Shown here in pieces: positions 50,626 to 59,604 of a DNA stretch of 64,000 nt. Under the pieces are notes generated by a model that was not told the DNA's origin, did not search any database, and was given only the letters and a program-made list of their open reading frames with translations. The position numbers and the translations under genes are program-made. The DNA lies in the NCBI GenBank assembly GCA_016287815.1, contig JAEEWW010000003.1, forward strand, positions 17,483-81,482. The letters run 5' to 3'. Source of the DNA: Treponema sp. GTDB taxonomy: Bacteria > Spirochaetota > Spirochaetia > Treponematales > Treponemataceae. Within the stretch, counting starts at the first letter, position 1. Every line of letters starts with the position of its first letter.

Positions 50626-51338
50626 TTTACAACTACTGCACCGAAGCGCCGGTTGCGATTTTTAAATTCTTCTATATTACTTTTAAACTCTTCTATATTA
50701 TAATCCGGCCAAAGCGTATTTGTAAACACTAATTCTGCATAAGCTGCATGCCATAACAAAAAATTACTTAATCTGTATTCGCCGCCGGTTCGAATAAGTA
50801 AATCAACATCCGGAAGTTCCGGTATATCAAAACTTCCTGATAAATCCTTTTCAGTTATATTTGAAAAATCGAAGTTATTTTTATCTAACTTTTTTATTCC
50901 GCGAAGAATTTCATCTCTTCCGCCATAATTAATGGCAAGAACAACGGTCATTCCAGTAAAATGCTCTGTATCTTTTTTTGCGTTGATTATTTCCTGCTGA
51001 ACGTCTTCAGGTAACGCAGATAAATCTCCGATATGCATAACGCGTATACCGTTTTCTTTATAAAACTCAAACTCTGCACGAAGATGACTTTTTATTAAAT
51101 TCATCAGATAACCGACTTCATCCTGAGTTCTTTTCCAGTTTTCTGTTGAAAAAGTATAGAGCGTTAAATATTTTACACCGAGTGCGGCAGCTGCCTTTAC
51201 TATATTTTTTGCAACCGTAAGCCCTTCTTTGTGACCGAATGTGCGAGGTAATTTTCTTTTTTGAGCCCAGCGGCCGTTTCCGTCCATAATAATACCGACG
51301 TGAACCGGTACGCCAGGATTTATATTTTCAGCTGACAT
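50622..51338 (-). CDS. uppS: Isoprenyl transferase (undecaprenyl diphosphate synthase)
   Basis: VGIIMDGNGRWAQKRKLPRTFGHKEG, YTLYTFSTENWKR-type motif, INYGGRDEI, DVDLLIRTGGEYRLSNFLLWHAAYAEL. Confidence 0.97.
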   Translation of the reverse strand: MSAENINPGVPVHVGIIMDGNGRWAQKRKLPRTFGHKEGLTVAKNIVKAAAALGVKYLTLYTFSTENWKRTQDEVGYLMNLIKSHLRAEFEFYKENGIRVMHIGDLSALPEDVQQEIINAKKDTEHFTGMTVVLAINYGGRDEILRGIKKLDKNNFDFSNITEKDLSGSFDIPELPDVDLLIRTGGEYRLSNFLLWHAAYAELVFTNTLWPDYNIEEFKSNIEEFKNRNRRFGAVVVK

Positions 51339-51886
51339 CAGCCTTCCATTATTTCTTTTTCTTTTGCATCGTAGATTTTATTGATTTCTGCGATGTACTT
51401 ATCAGTTTCTTTCTGAAGGTCATTTTCTGCTGTTTTTAATGCATCTTCAGTAAGTTCACCTGCTTTCTGCTGTTTTTTAAAATCATCGTTTCCGTCGCGG
51501 CGGATATTTCTGATTGCAGTTCTTGAGTTTTCTGCAATACCTTTAATCTGTTTTACCAAATCTTTTCTGCGGTCAGCAGTTAGCGGAGGAATGGAAATGC
51601 GGATTACCTTTCCGTCATTTGAAGGATTTAAACCTAAATCTGCTAAACTGATTCCTTTTTCAATTTCTGCAATTAACGACTTGTCAAAAGGCTGAATAAT
51701 AATTGAGCGGGCTTCAGGAATAGAAATTGTTGCAACCTGATTTAATGGAGATTTTGCTCCATAAGCATTTACACGAACTTTATCAAAAATAGCAGCTGAT
51801 GCACGTCCTGTGCGGATTCCACTAAAAGAATCTTTAAGGGCAGCAATAGTTTTATCCATACGGGCTGAATAAGCTTCAATTGACAT
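51338..51886 (-). CDS. frr: Ribosome recycling factor
   Basis: SGIRTGRASAAIFDKVRVNAYG, IRISIPPLTADRRKDLVKQIKGIAE. Confidence 0.97.
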   Translation of the reverse strand: MSIEAYSARMDKTIAALKDSFSGIRTGRASAAIFDKVRVNAYGAKSPLNQVATISIPEARSIIIQPFDKSLIAEIEKGISLADLGLNPSNDGKVIRISIPPLTADRRKDLVKQIKGIAENSRTAIRNIRRDGNDDFKKQQKAGELTEDALKTAENDLQKETDKYIAEINKIYDAKEKEIMEG

Positions 51887-51909
51887 TTTTATCCTCCATT
51901 ATTATAAAT

Positions 51910-51950
51910 CGTATAAAAAACTGGCGGTGCCTGAGCACCACCAATTTTCT
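51910..51950 (-). terminator. Hairpin plus T run between tsf and frr (terminator or attenuator)
   Basis: Minus strand: TTGGTGGTGC-TCAG-GCACCGCCAG-TTTTTTAT. Confidence 0.65.
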
Positions 51951-51957
51951 AAGTCAG

Positions 51958-52791
51958 TTATTTTCCTAATACGAAAAGAACAGCTTTGTCAAATGACAAT
52001 GTTGCACCTACAGCTTTACCAACTTCTGCAAGTTTAGCTGTAACAGTTTTCTTGTCATCTTTTACGAACATCTGGTCTTCAAAACAGATTTCAGCAAGGT
52101 GTTTGTTAATTTTACCCTGAAGAATTCCTTCTTTAACGTTTGCCGGCTTAGAAGCCATTTTTTCGTCCTGATCCATCTGAGCTTTGAAAATTTCTTTCTG
52201 TTCGTTGATGTAGCTTTCCGGAACATCTTTTTTAGATGTGTATGCCGGTGTGAATGCAGCAATGTGCAGACAGCAGTCGTAAGCAAATGTTTTAACTTCT
52301 TCTGCTGTAGAACCTTTTACTACAACTACGGCACCAGTCTTTTTGTCTGAGTGTACATAGAATGAAGCTGTTGCATCAGAAGGAATATCAATTACTTCTA
52401 CCTTTGCAACTTTCATATTTTCACGGATAGAAATCTTGAGTGGTTCAAGAATTGCTTCGTGTTCCGGTTCAACTTTTGTATAACCTTTTTCAAAAGTTGC
52501 GTCCAAAAGTTTTTCACCAACAGCAATAAAGTCTGTGTTGTTAGCAACGAAGTCTGTTTCACATGTAAGTTCAACAACTGCAATTTTGTTTCCGCTCTGA
52601 CGAACAAAGAGACGTCCTTCTGTTGTAGCACGTTCTGCTCTTTTTGCCATAGCAGCAAGTCCTTTTTCTTTAAGGATTTTTTCTGCTTCTGCAGCGTTTC
52701 CGTTAGCTTCTACGAGTGCTTTTTTGCACTCCATCATTCCTGCTCCAGTTTTGTCGCGGAGCGATTTTACGTCTGATGCTTTAATATCCAT
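51958..52791 (-). CDS. tsf: Translation elongation factor Ts
   Basis: VKSLRDKTGAGMMECKKALVEANGNAAEAEKILKEKGLAAMAKRAERATTEG. Confidence 0.97.
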   Translation of the reverse strand: MDIKASDVKSLRDKTGAGMMECKKALVEANGNAAEAEKILKEKGLAAMAKRAERATTEGRLFVRQSGNKIAVVELTCETDFVANNTDFIAVGEKLLDATFEKGYTKVEPEHEAILEPLKISIRENMKVAKVEVIDIPSDATASFYVHSDKKTGAVVVVKGSTAEEVKTFAYDCCLHIAAFTPAYTSKKDVPESYINEQKEIFKAQMDQDEKMASKPANVKEGILQGKINKHLAEICFEDQMFVKDDKKTVTAKLAEVGKAVGATLSFDKAVLFVLGK

Positions 52792-52809
52792 CGTTAAACT
52801 CCACAGCTG

Positions 52810-53673
52810 TTATTTATAGAGCTTGTCTTCATCAACAAGGTCATCTTTTTCATCAGCTTCAACATCTTCTTCTTTCTGTTCTGTCGGCTGATAGTTAGAA
52901 TAATCAACGATTTCTTCGTCTTCATCTTTCTTAGCTGCGTCTGTAACGATTTCTTCGTCATCATTAAGATTTTCAATAATCTTAAGACCTGCATCGTTAT
53001 CAGCTTCAATTACTGCATTAGCGATGATTGATGTGAACAATGAAATTGCGCGGATTGCATCGTCGTTACCAGGAATAGGGTAGTCAATTCCTTCAGGGTT
53101 GCAGTTTGTATCAACTACAGCGATGATCGGGATACCCATTCTGCGAGCTTCTGCAACAGCAATCTGTTCCTTGTGTGTATCGATAATGAAAATAACTCCA
53201 GGAAGTTCTTTCATTTCTTTGATACCGCCAAGGTTCTTTTCAAGCTTTGCTTTTTCTTTCTGTAAAGCAGAAACTTCTTTTTTTGTAAGGTTTTCAAATG
53301 TGCCGTCAATTTCCATCTTTTCGATTTTCTTGAGGCGCTGAAGTGATTTTTTGATTGTAGAGAAGTTTGTAAGCATACCACCAAGCCAGCGGTTGTTTAC
53401 ATAGAACATGCCGCAGCGTTCAGCTTCTTTCTGAATAGCCTGCTGTGCCTGTTTTTTTGTTCCAACAAAAAGAACTGATTTGCCTGATGAGGCAATTTTG
53501 TGAACAGCATCGTAGCTGTCTTTGATTGCAGCGATAGTTTTCTGCAAATCGATAATGTGGATTCCGTTGCGCTGAGCGAAGATGTACTTCTTCATGCGAG
53601 GATCCCAACGCTTTACCTGATGACCAAAATGTACACCAGATTCAAGCAAACTCTTCATGGTTACAACTGCCAT
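52810..53673 (-). CDS. rpsB: Ribosomal protein uS2
   Basis: [41 protein letters not shown]; start at MAVVTMK with GGAG upstream. Confidence 0.97.
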   Translation of the reverse strand: MAVVTMKSLLESGVHFGHQVKRWDPRMKKYIFAQRNGIHIIDLQKTIAAIKDSYDAVHKIASSGKSVLFVGTKKQAQQAIQKEAERCGMFYVNNRWLGGMLTNFSTIKKSLQRLKKIEKMEIDGTFENLTKKEVSALQKEKAKLEKNLGGIKEMKELPGVIFIIDTHKEQIAVAEARRMGIPIIAVVDTNCNPEGIDYPIPGNDDAIRAISLFTSIIANAVIEADNDAGLKIIENLNDDEEIVTDAAKKDEDEEIVDYSNYQPTEQKEEDVEADEKDDLVDEDKLYK

Positions 53674-53903
53674 GATTAACTCCTTCACCGGGTAACAAGC
53701 TTTTCTAATAAATATTGCATTTCGTCATCAATTTCCTGTTTTTTTGAAAATTGATAATCATGCGGTGCCTGAAACCCACCTGACTCTGTTACACGTGATG
53801 AAAATTCAGCAGGTCAACTTTAAGTTACCGTATCCGAATGTTTCACCCGGAAAATTCAGAAATAACCGAAAACTCACACAGAGCATCAGCCATTCCGGCA
53901 AAA

Positions 53904-54494
53904 CTATTCTAAAATAGAATAACCTTGCTTTGTTAAAATATCATAAAGATTAGAAATAGGCAAGCCCACAACACAGCTCATGGAACCTTCAATACGATTT
54001 ATAAAGCATGAAGCTACTCCCTGAATCCTGTATCCGGCGGCGGCTCCAAGCCATTCTCCGGTTTTTACATACCAGTTAATTTCTTCGTCACTCATAGATT
54101 TAAAAGTAACTTTTGTAATGTTTGTAGAAGTTGCAATTTCTTTTGTCTTTCCATTATATAAGGCGACTGAAGTAATAACGTCGTGAGTATTTCCCTGAAG
54201 TTCCTTCAAAAAATCAAAAGCCTGCTGTTCAGATTCCGGTTTACCAAAAAGCTTACCATTAAACAGAACCAGAGTATCAGCTCCCAAAACCCACGGAACA
54301 AAACGTTCTTCTGGAATAATTGAAAAACAAGCTTTAACTTTTTTAACGGCAAGAAGTTCCGGAACTTTGTACAGGTTAGATTTATCTACATCAGATTCAT
54401 CAACATCTGGAATTATTACCTGAAATGGAATATTAAGCATTTTTAATATATTCTGTCTTCTCGGTGAAGCAGAAGCAAGTATGATTGATTCCAT
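53904..54494 (-). CDS. maf: Maf-like nucleotide pyrophosphatase
   Basis: ILASASPRRQNILKML, LGADTLVLFNGKLFGKP, GAAAGYRIQGVASCFINRIEGSMSCVVGLPI. Confidence 0.96.
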   Translation of the reverse strand: MESIILASASPRRQNILKMLNIPFQVIIPDVDESDVDKSNLYKVPELLAVKKVKACFSIIPEERFVPWVLGADTLVLFNGKLFGKPESEQQAFDFLKELQGNTHDVITSVALYNGKTKEIATSTNITKVTFKSMSDEEINWYVKTGEWLGAAAGYRIQGVASCFINRIEGSMSCVVGLPISNLYDILTKQGYSILE

Positions 54495-54548
54495 AAAAAT
54501 GAACCTCGCTTGACTTTTTTTTCAAATACTTTTAACGTCATCAAAGAC

Positions 54549-54622
54549 GAGAGATTAGCTCATCTGGATAGAGCGTTGGCCTCCGGAGCCGAAGGTAGCG
54601 CGTTCGAATCGCGTATCTCTCA
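54549..54622 (+). tRNA. tRNA-Arg (CCG)
   Basis: GAGAGATTAGCTCATCTGGATAGAGCGTTGGCCTCCGGAGCCGAAGGTAGCGCGTTCGAATCGCGTATCTCTCA; perfect acceptor stem; anticodon loop CTCCGGA. Confidence 0.95.
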
Positions 54623-54636
54623 ATACATCTTGTAAT

Positions 54637-54677
54637 AAAAAAAGCTGCCCGACAATATCTGAAAGGCAGCTTTTTTT
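54637..54677. terminator. Bidirectional terminator between tRNA-Arg and the 54693 gene
   Basis: AAAAAAAGCTGCC ... GGCAGCTTTTTTT stem with A/T runs on both sides. Confidence 0.8.
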
Positions 54678-54692
54678 ATAAGTCCGTAAGAA

Positions 54693-55385
54693 CTATTTTT
54701 TAACAGATTCAGATCTGAGTTTGTTCAAAAGAGCAAGTGCTTTATTTCTTACAGAAGTAGGATACTTTGTTTCAGCATAAATCTTACTCAAAGATTCAAG
54801 CATAACTGAACGATCGCTTACAGTTGGAGCAAGACGCTCATAAGCATTTATAACTTCAAGAGCCATACTACCGGCCGGGATTCCTGTTCCAATATTATGT
54901 CTGTTTGCAAATGCAATTACATTTACAACTTCATCATTGTCATTTATGCCGATTTTTCCAAGTGAACGAATGGCTGCTGTAATAACCATAGGTTCATTAT
55001 CCTGCAATGCAATCTTTACAAGTGTATTCTTTGATTCTTTTGTTGGAACCTTTGCAAGAATATCGCAGGATCTTTTTCTTACGTCAGGATAGTTGTTAAC
55101 TATACGACCGTTTGTTTTACTCTGTGTTGTAACACCTTCACCTGCAAGCTGATCAAGAGCTGCAGTCATATCCGGTGTAACGCGTCCTGCGTTAACAGCT
55201 TCTTCAAGATATTCAAGTGCTACTAATTTGTTATCTCTTGTGTCAGAATTTGCTAACTCTGTAATTACAACATCTTCTGCACTGCTTAAGTATTCACTTT
55301 CTACCGATGTTTCCTGCTGGGCAAAAACAGCACAGGTAATAAGCAAAACTGAAAGACCTGCTGTAATTTTCTTGTTCAAAACCAT
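54693..55385 (-). CDS. HEAT-repeat-like exported protein
   Basis: Signal peptide MVLNKKITAGLSVLLITCAVFAQ; VKIALQDNEPMVITAAIRSLGKIG repeats. Confidence 0.7.
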   Translation of the reverse strand: MVLNKKITAGLSVLLITCAVFAQQETSVESEYLSSAEDVVITELANSDTRDNKLVALEYLEEAVNAGRVTPDMTAALDQLAGEGVTTQSKTNGRIVNNYPDVRKRSCDILAKVPTKESKNTLVKIALQDNEPMVITAAIRSLGKIGINDNDEVVNVIAFANRHNIGTGIPAGSMALEVINAYERLAPTVSDRSVMLESLSKIYAETKYPTSVRNKALALLNKLRSESVKK

Positions 55386-55503
55386 ATCTCCTCCATGGAA
55401 TAATACCAAAATTATCGGCATTTTTAGCAGAAAAAATTAGTACCCTCTATGATTCGTACTAATTTAAGCATAGATTAAGCTAAAAATACAAAAAATTCTA
55501 ATC

Positions 55504-56076
55504 TTAATCAATAGTTGGCAACTGAACCAGCCATTTACCTTTAGATTTTACAAAGTTGTAATAAACAACTTCTGTTTCGTCATCTTTAACCTGAACTGCC
55601 TTTACCGAATTTGGATTTACATAGCGGATGTGTTCAACCTTGTGGTCAACGCGTGCAGGAATAAAGATATAATTGAAATAATCCATAAGATTCTTTACCT
55701 TAACGTCTTTTCTTGGTAAAAGAGAAGATGCCTTTGCAAGGTGTGATGGATTTTTCCAGTATGTAATAGAATCCGGTTCAACATATGTCTGCCATTTCTG
55801 GAAATCTCTCTTTGTCATAACTGCATCAAGTTCTGCAATTGTAGCCTGAATAGCTGCAAGGTCAGCTTCATAAGTGTTTAAAGAAACTGCCTCACCAGAA
55901 ATCTTACTGATAGCTTTGTTATATTCGGCATTCTCTGTTTCAGCTTTCGGCTGTTCCTGCTGGATTACAGGCTGTTCCTGAACTGGTTCAGGTTCTGTAG
56001 ATTCACAGGAAACCAAAAATAAAAATGCAGAAGCCATAATAGATAATGTAATTGTGTGTTTAATTATATGTTTCAT
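55504..56076 (-). CDS. Putative lipoprotein of unknown function
   Basis: Lipobox FLVSC; 190 aa. Confidence 0.7.
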   Translation of the reverse strand: MKHIIKHTITLSIMASAFLFLVSCESTEPEPVQEQPVIQQEQPKAETENAEYNKAISKISGEAVSLNTYEADLAAIQATIAELDAVMTKRDFQKWQTYVEPDSITYWKNPSHLAKASSLLPRKDVKVKNLMDYFNYIFIPARVDHKVEHIRYVNPNSVKAVQVKDDETEVVYYNFVKSKGKWLVQLPTID

Positions 56077-56128
56077 ATATTAAATGATAATACGCTTGTG
56101 CATTTTCGTCAAACCGATTAGTATGCGA

Positions 56129-56635
56129 ATGATGAATACAGTTGTGTTTCCTGGATCTTTTGATCCTCCTACTTACGGACATTTAAGTATAATAGAACGG
56201 GCTTCAAGAATGTTTGACAGCGTAGACATTGTTGTAGCCGTAAACCCGGAAAAAAAATATTTATTTTCTGCAGAAGAACGGGTAGAAATGCTAAAAAAAC
56301 TTGTAGACTCCTATAAAAACGTTTCTATTCATACTTGCAGCACATTGATTGTCGAATATGCAAAAAAAACAGGTGCCAGGGTTCTTATCCGCGGAATACG
56401 CAATACAAATGATTTTGCATACGAATTTGATCTTTGCGTAATGAACAAGAATTTAAATCCTGATGTTGATACGGTTTTTATTCCTACTGAACAGAGATAC
56501 GCAATTGTCCGTTCAAGTTCAATAAAAGAACTTGCAAGTTTTGGCGGCGACATTTCAGGTATGGTTCCTCCAATCGTTGAAGATGCAATGCTGCGCCGTC
56601 TAAAAGAACAGAAGGAACAAAGCGATAAAAAATGA
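56129..56635 (+). CDS. coaD: Pantetheine-phosphate adenylyltransferase
   Basis: VVFPGSFDPPTYGHLSIIERA, RGIRNTNDFAYEFDLCVMN, YAIVRSSSIKELASFGGDISGMVP. Confidence 0.97.
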   Translation: MMNTVVFPGSFDPPTYGHLSIIERASRMFDSVDIVVAVNPEKKYLFSAEERVEMLKKLVDSYKNVSIHTCSTLIVEYAKKTGARVLIRGIRNTNDFAYEFDLCVMNKNLNPDVDTVFIPTEQRYAIVRSSSIKELASFGGDISGMVPPIVEDAMLRRLKEQKEQSDKK

Positions 56636-56755
56636 ATGCGGGCAGTGAAGAATCACCGCCCGCGTACAGTGCGGCACAAAGCATAGGCTTAAACCGGATG
56701 GCAAATATTGGCGCCGTTGAAACTAAATCTATTTTGACATTTTTTTAAAAAGTGT

Positions 56756-56783
56756 TTGACAAAAATTATTTATACGGTATAAT
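56756..56783 (+). promoter_or_regulatory. Sigma-70-type promoter upstream of rpmF
   Basis: TTGACA-N16-TATAAT. Confidence 0.75.
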
Positions 56784-56860
56784 GCATTGACACTCAGGTT
56801 AAATCTGTTGTAGTATTTTGCCTGTTATATCGAAAAATTATCTTATAGCGAGGTTTAAAT

Positions 56861-57049
56861 ATGGCAGTTCCTAGAGCGAAAACTTCTAAAGCCGTTACTC
56901 GGAGACGCAGAGGCGTAAATATGCATTTGGATACTCCACAGCTTGTTGAATGTAACAATTGTGGAAATCTTATCATGCAGCATCATGTATGCCCAAAATG
57001 CGGTTTCTATCGGGGACGTCAGGTAATCACACCTGAATCTAACGGTTAA
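56861..57049 (+). CDS. rpmF: Ribosomal protein bL32
   Basis: MAVPRAKTSKAVTRRRRG...LVECNNCGNLIMQHHVCPKCGFYRGRQVI. Confidence 0.97.
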   Translation: MAVPRAKTSKAVTRRRRGVNMHLDTPQLVECNNCGNLIMQHHVCPKCGFYRGRQVITPESNG

Positions 57050-57066
57050 TTAACAGGAGACCATTT

Positions 57067-57315
57067 ATGGACGAATTGTTTGGCAAAATCCAGAAGCTTA
57101 TTGCAGAAAAACTGGAAATCGATGAAAGCAAAATCACTTTGGCATCTTCATTCCGTGGAGATTTGGGTGCAGACAGTCTTGATACGTATGAACTTGTTTA
57201 TGCTATCGAAGAAGAACTGAAAGTTACAATTCCTGATGAAAAAGCAAACGAATTTGAAACTGTACAGGATGCATACAATTTCATCAAAGAAGAACTTGCT
57301 AAACAGGGTAAGTAA
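57067..57315 (+). CDS. acpP: Acyl carrier protein
   Basis: DLGADSLDTYELVYAIEEELKVTIPDE. Confidence 0.97.
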   Translation: MDELFGKIQKLIAEKLEIDESKITLASSFRGDLGADSLDTYELVYAIEEELKVTIPDEKANEFETVQDAYNFIKEELAKQGK

Positions 57316-57336
57316 AATCCTGTAAAGGTTTTTATT

Positions 57337-57376
57337 AAACACAGGTGGCCGTTTTGGTAGACCTGTGTTTTTTTTT
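57337..57376 (+). terminator. Rho-independent terminator after acpP
   Basis: AAACACAGGT...ACCTGTGTTT followed by T run. Confidence 0.8.
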
Positions 57377-57470
57377 GCCGAAAATTTAATGTAATTTGAA
57401 CAAATTAATCCGGCAAAGTAATCATTATTTGCCACAAAATAAGCGGCAGACTGATAAGATAGGAAAAACA

Positions 57471-58208
57471 ATGAAACTTTTTTCTGATTACAAATTTGAA
57501 ATTACCAATGAAAGAATGGGAAAGTTAAAAAAATTCTGTAAATCTGTACATATTAATTTCAAAGATTATCATCTGCTTGATCTGGCTTTTCATCACCGTT
57601 CGTGCTCAAATGAAGCAAAAGGTTTTAAGCATCTTAATAATGAGCGGCTTGAATTTTTAGGTGATTCTGTACTTGGAATGGTAACAGCTTCCTATTTATA
57701 TAGGGAATTTCCTGAAACTCCCGAAGGTGAACTTTCTAAGATAAAGGCTTCTGTTGTTTCAGAAAAAGCTCTTGCTCCAATCGCGCTGAAATTTTCTTTA
57801 AATAAACTTCTTGTAATGGGTAAAGGGGCAGAATTAAACGGCGAAGCTGAAAGTCCTTCCATTCTTGCGGACTGCATGGAAGCAATAATCGGTGCATATT
57901 ATCTTGATTCAGGTTATCCTGCAGCAGAAAAGTATGTTCTTTCTTTTATTAAAAATGAAATAACAAAGGTAAAAAACAACCAGGGAATAAAGGACTATAA
58001 ATCAACTTTGCAGGAATATACGCAGAAAAAATATCAGTCTTATCCGGTTTATGAATTATTAGAAAAATCAGGTCCGGATCACGATCAGATTTTTAAGGTT
58101 TGCGTTCATTTAAATAACGTTACTTATGGGCCTGTAAGTGCAAAAAATAAAAAGCAGGCAGAGCAGGAAGCAGCAAAAATTGCCTGTAATCGCCTAGGTA
58201 TTCTTTGA
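57471..58208 (+). CDS. rnc: Ribonuclease III
   Basis: LAFHHRSCSNE, NERLEFLGDSVLGMV, ILADCMEAIIGAYYLDSGY, dsRBD at C-terminus; start moved to MKLFSDYKFE. Confidence 0.96.
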   Translation: MKLFSDYKFEITNERMGKLKKFCKSVHINFKDYHLLDLAFHHRSCSNEAKGFKHLNNERLEFLGDSVLGMVTASYLYREFPETPEGELSKIKASVVSEKALAPIALKFSLNKLLVMGKGAELNGEAESPSILADCMEAIIGAYYLDSGYPAAEKYVLSFIKNEITKVKNNQGIKDYKSTLQEYTQKKYQSYPVYELLEKSGPDHDQIFKVCVHLNNVTYGPVSAKNKKQAEQEAAKIACNRLGIL

Positions 58209-58265
58209 TAAGAATGAGTCACAGTAAAGTTTAACTGTTTTATAAATCCAATAAATTTACCATCG

Positions 58266-58413
58266 TAGCTAAGCTTAACTATGTAATTAGTTAAACTGAC
58301 CTATTTGATTAGGTAAACTTACCTGCTGGCTTAGGCAAACTTACCTAATGTAGTAGGTAAGCTTACCTAGTAGCTTAGGTAAACTCGTCTCACGTAGTAG
58401 CTAAGCTTGCCTA
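58266..58413. repeat. Array of seven 16-bp palindromic units with 22-bp period
   Basis: Unit starts 58266, 58288, 58310, 58332, 58354, 58376, 58398; consensus TAGGTAARCTTACCTA; unit 5 is a perfect palindrome; 6-bp spacers TGTAAT, TTTGAT, CTGGCT, ATGTAG, GTAGCT, ACGTAG. Confidence 0.95.
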
Positions 58414-58611
58414 ATAAATAAATGCAGCTGTAAATATAAACGCGTTCAGTCGGACTGATACATAAAGATTGATGTATATTTATGTATTATCGTAAATATA
58501 TGAAAGCAATTGGCTTATCCAGTCATTTATTCTGTAAATAATAAATCTTGTTTTTCATTTTTAAATATATTATTATCGGTCGGTTTTTTTTATAAAAACT
58601 GATAGATAATA

Positions 58612-58640
58612 TTGACACTTTTTTAATAATTTGTTAATTT
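58612..58640 (+). promoter_or_regulatory. Candidate promoter for tRNA-Gly
   Basis: TTGACA-N17-TAATTT, 35 bp upstream of the tRNA. Confidence 0.5.
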
Positions 58641-58674
58641 AATAGCCGTAACAACGAAAGTTGCTACACACTTT

Positions 58675-58747
58675 GCGGATGTCATATAACGGCTTATTAT
58701 CTCAGCCTTCCAAGCTGATGACGAGGGTTCGACTCCCTTCATCCGCT
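58675..58747 (+). tRNA. tRNA-Gly (TCC)
   Basis: GCGGATG...TCAGC-CTTCCAA-GCTGA...GAGGG-TTCGACT-CCCTT-CATCCGC-T; 73 nt; the D-stem is AT-rich and weak. Confidence 0.9.
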
Positions 58748-58754
58748 CTTTTAT

Positions 58755-58780
58755 AGCTCATCAATTGATGAGCTTTTTTT
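58755..58780 (+). terminator. Terminator after tRNA-Gly
   Basis: AGCTCATCAATTGATGAGCT perfect palindrome followed by TTTTTT. Confidence 0.8.
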
Positions 58781-58825
58781 ATGCCTAAATGCCTGTGTTG
58801 CAATAAGTTAGGCATAAAAAAAGCT
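58771..58825. repeat. Perfect 18-bp inverted repeat with 19-nt loop, overlapping the terminator arm
   Basis: AGCTTTTTTTATGCCTAA (58771-58788) / TTAGGCATAAAAAAAGCT (58808-58825). Confidence 0.9.
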
Positions 58826-58897
58826 TGTCGACTCATTAAAATCAACTCGCAAAAAAACAAAATTTATGATATATTAATATGTAGAAGGAGGTACACT

Positions 58898-59113
58898 ATG
58901 AGTGATAAACAGATAGAATACTCTGTTTTCTGCATCGAAAATGTAGCAAAGCAGCTTGGTAAATCTGGCTCAGAATTATTTCAGATTCTCAATTCTTCAG
59001 GCCTGCTTCATTCATATATCATCCCTTCTTATGAAGCACTTCATACCCAGAGCAAGCAATATATCGTAGATGAAATAATCTCTGTCCTTAAAGAAAGGAA
59101 TCTTGTTGCATGA
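58898..59113 (+). CDS. DUF3791-like small protein (putative antitoxin component)
   Basis: MSDKQIEYSVFCIENVAKQLGKSGSELFQILNSSGLLHSYIIPSYEALHTQSKQYIVDEIISVL; strong SD AAGGAGG; overlaps the next gene by 4 bp. Confidence 0.75.
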   Translation: MSDKQIEYSVFCIENVAKQLGKSGSELFQILNSSGLLHSYIIPSYEALHTQSKQYIVDEIISVLKERNLVA

Positions 59114-59604
59114 AGCTCTACCACGGTTCAACAGTAATTGTAGATAAACCACTTGTTTCTTACGGTCGCGAGAACCTTGATTTTGGCAAAGGCTTTTACA
59201 CAACAAGTATGCAGGGCCAGGCAGAAAAATGGGTTCAGCGTTTTATTTCACTTGGTAAAAAAGGCATCATTAATATCTATAATTTTGATGATGCTGATAT
59301 TCAGAAAGAATACCGCTATAAGAAATTTCCGGAATACAATGAAGAATGGCTTGATTTCGTTCTTGCCTGTCGTGGCGGTTCAAAAGAATATCAGAATTAC
59401 GACATCATAGAAGGCGGTATTGCAAACGATAAAGTCTTCAACACCGTGGAACTTTTTTTCACAGGTCTTATAGATAAATCAACTGCCTTGCAGCGTCTTA
59501 AATTTGAAAAACCGAATAATCAGATTTGTTTTATTAACCAGAAAGTTGTAGATAAGCTTTTACATTTTGAATCCAGCTACGAAGCAGAAGGAGAGCTAGC
59601 ATGA
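59110..59604 (+). CDS. DUF3990-like protein, predicted ADP-ribosyltransferase-fold
   Basis: LYHGSTVIVDKPLV...LDFGKGFYTTSMQGQAEKWVQRF...VFNTVELFFTGLI; H...Y...E arrangement as in ART-superfamily proteins. Confidence 0.75.
   Translation: MKLYHGSTVIVDKPLVSYGRENLDFGKGFYTTSMQGQAEKWVQRFISLGKKGIINIYNFDDADIQKEYRYKKFPEYNEEWLDFVLACRGGSKEYQNYDIIEGGIANDKVFNTVELFFTGLIDKSTALQRLKFEKPNNQICFINQKVVDKLLHFESSYEAEGELA

Noticed and set aside
52459-52776. 105-aa ORF antisense to tsf (Cys/Phe-rich)
   Set aside because: Composition is the reverse-complement of a Lys/Ala/Glu-rich gene; no independent start signal.
58266-58413. Possible CRISPR array
   Set aside because: The repeats are 16 bp with only 6-bp spacers, the units diverge, and no cas-like gene is in the window.
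58781-58897. N-terminal extension of the first DUF3791 ORF
   Set aside because: It lies in the inverted repeat after tRNA-Gly; the good SD and family homology start at 58898.
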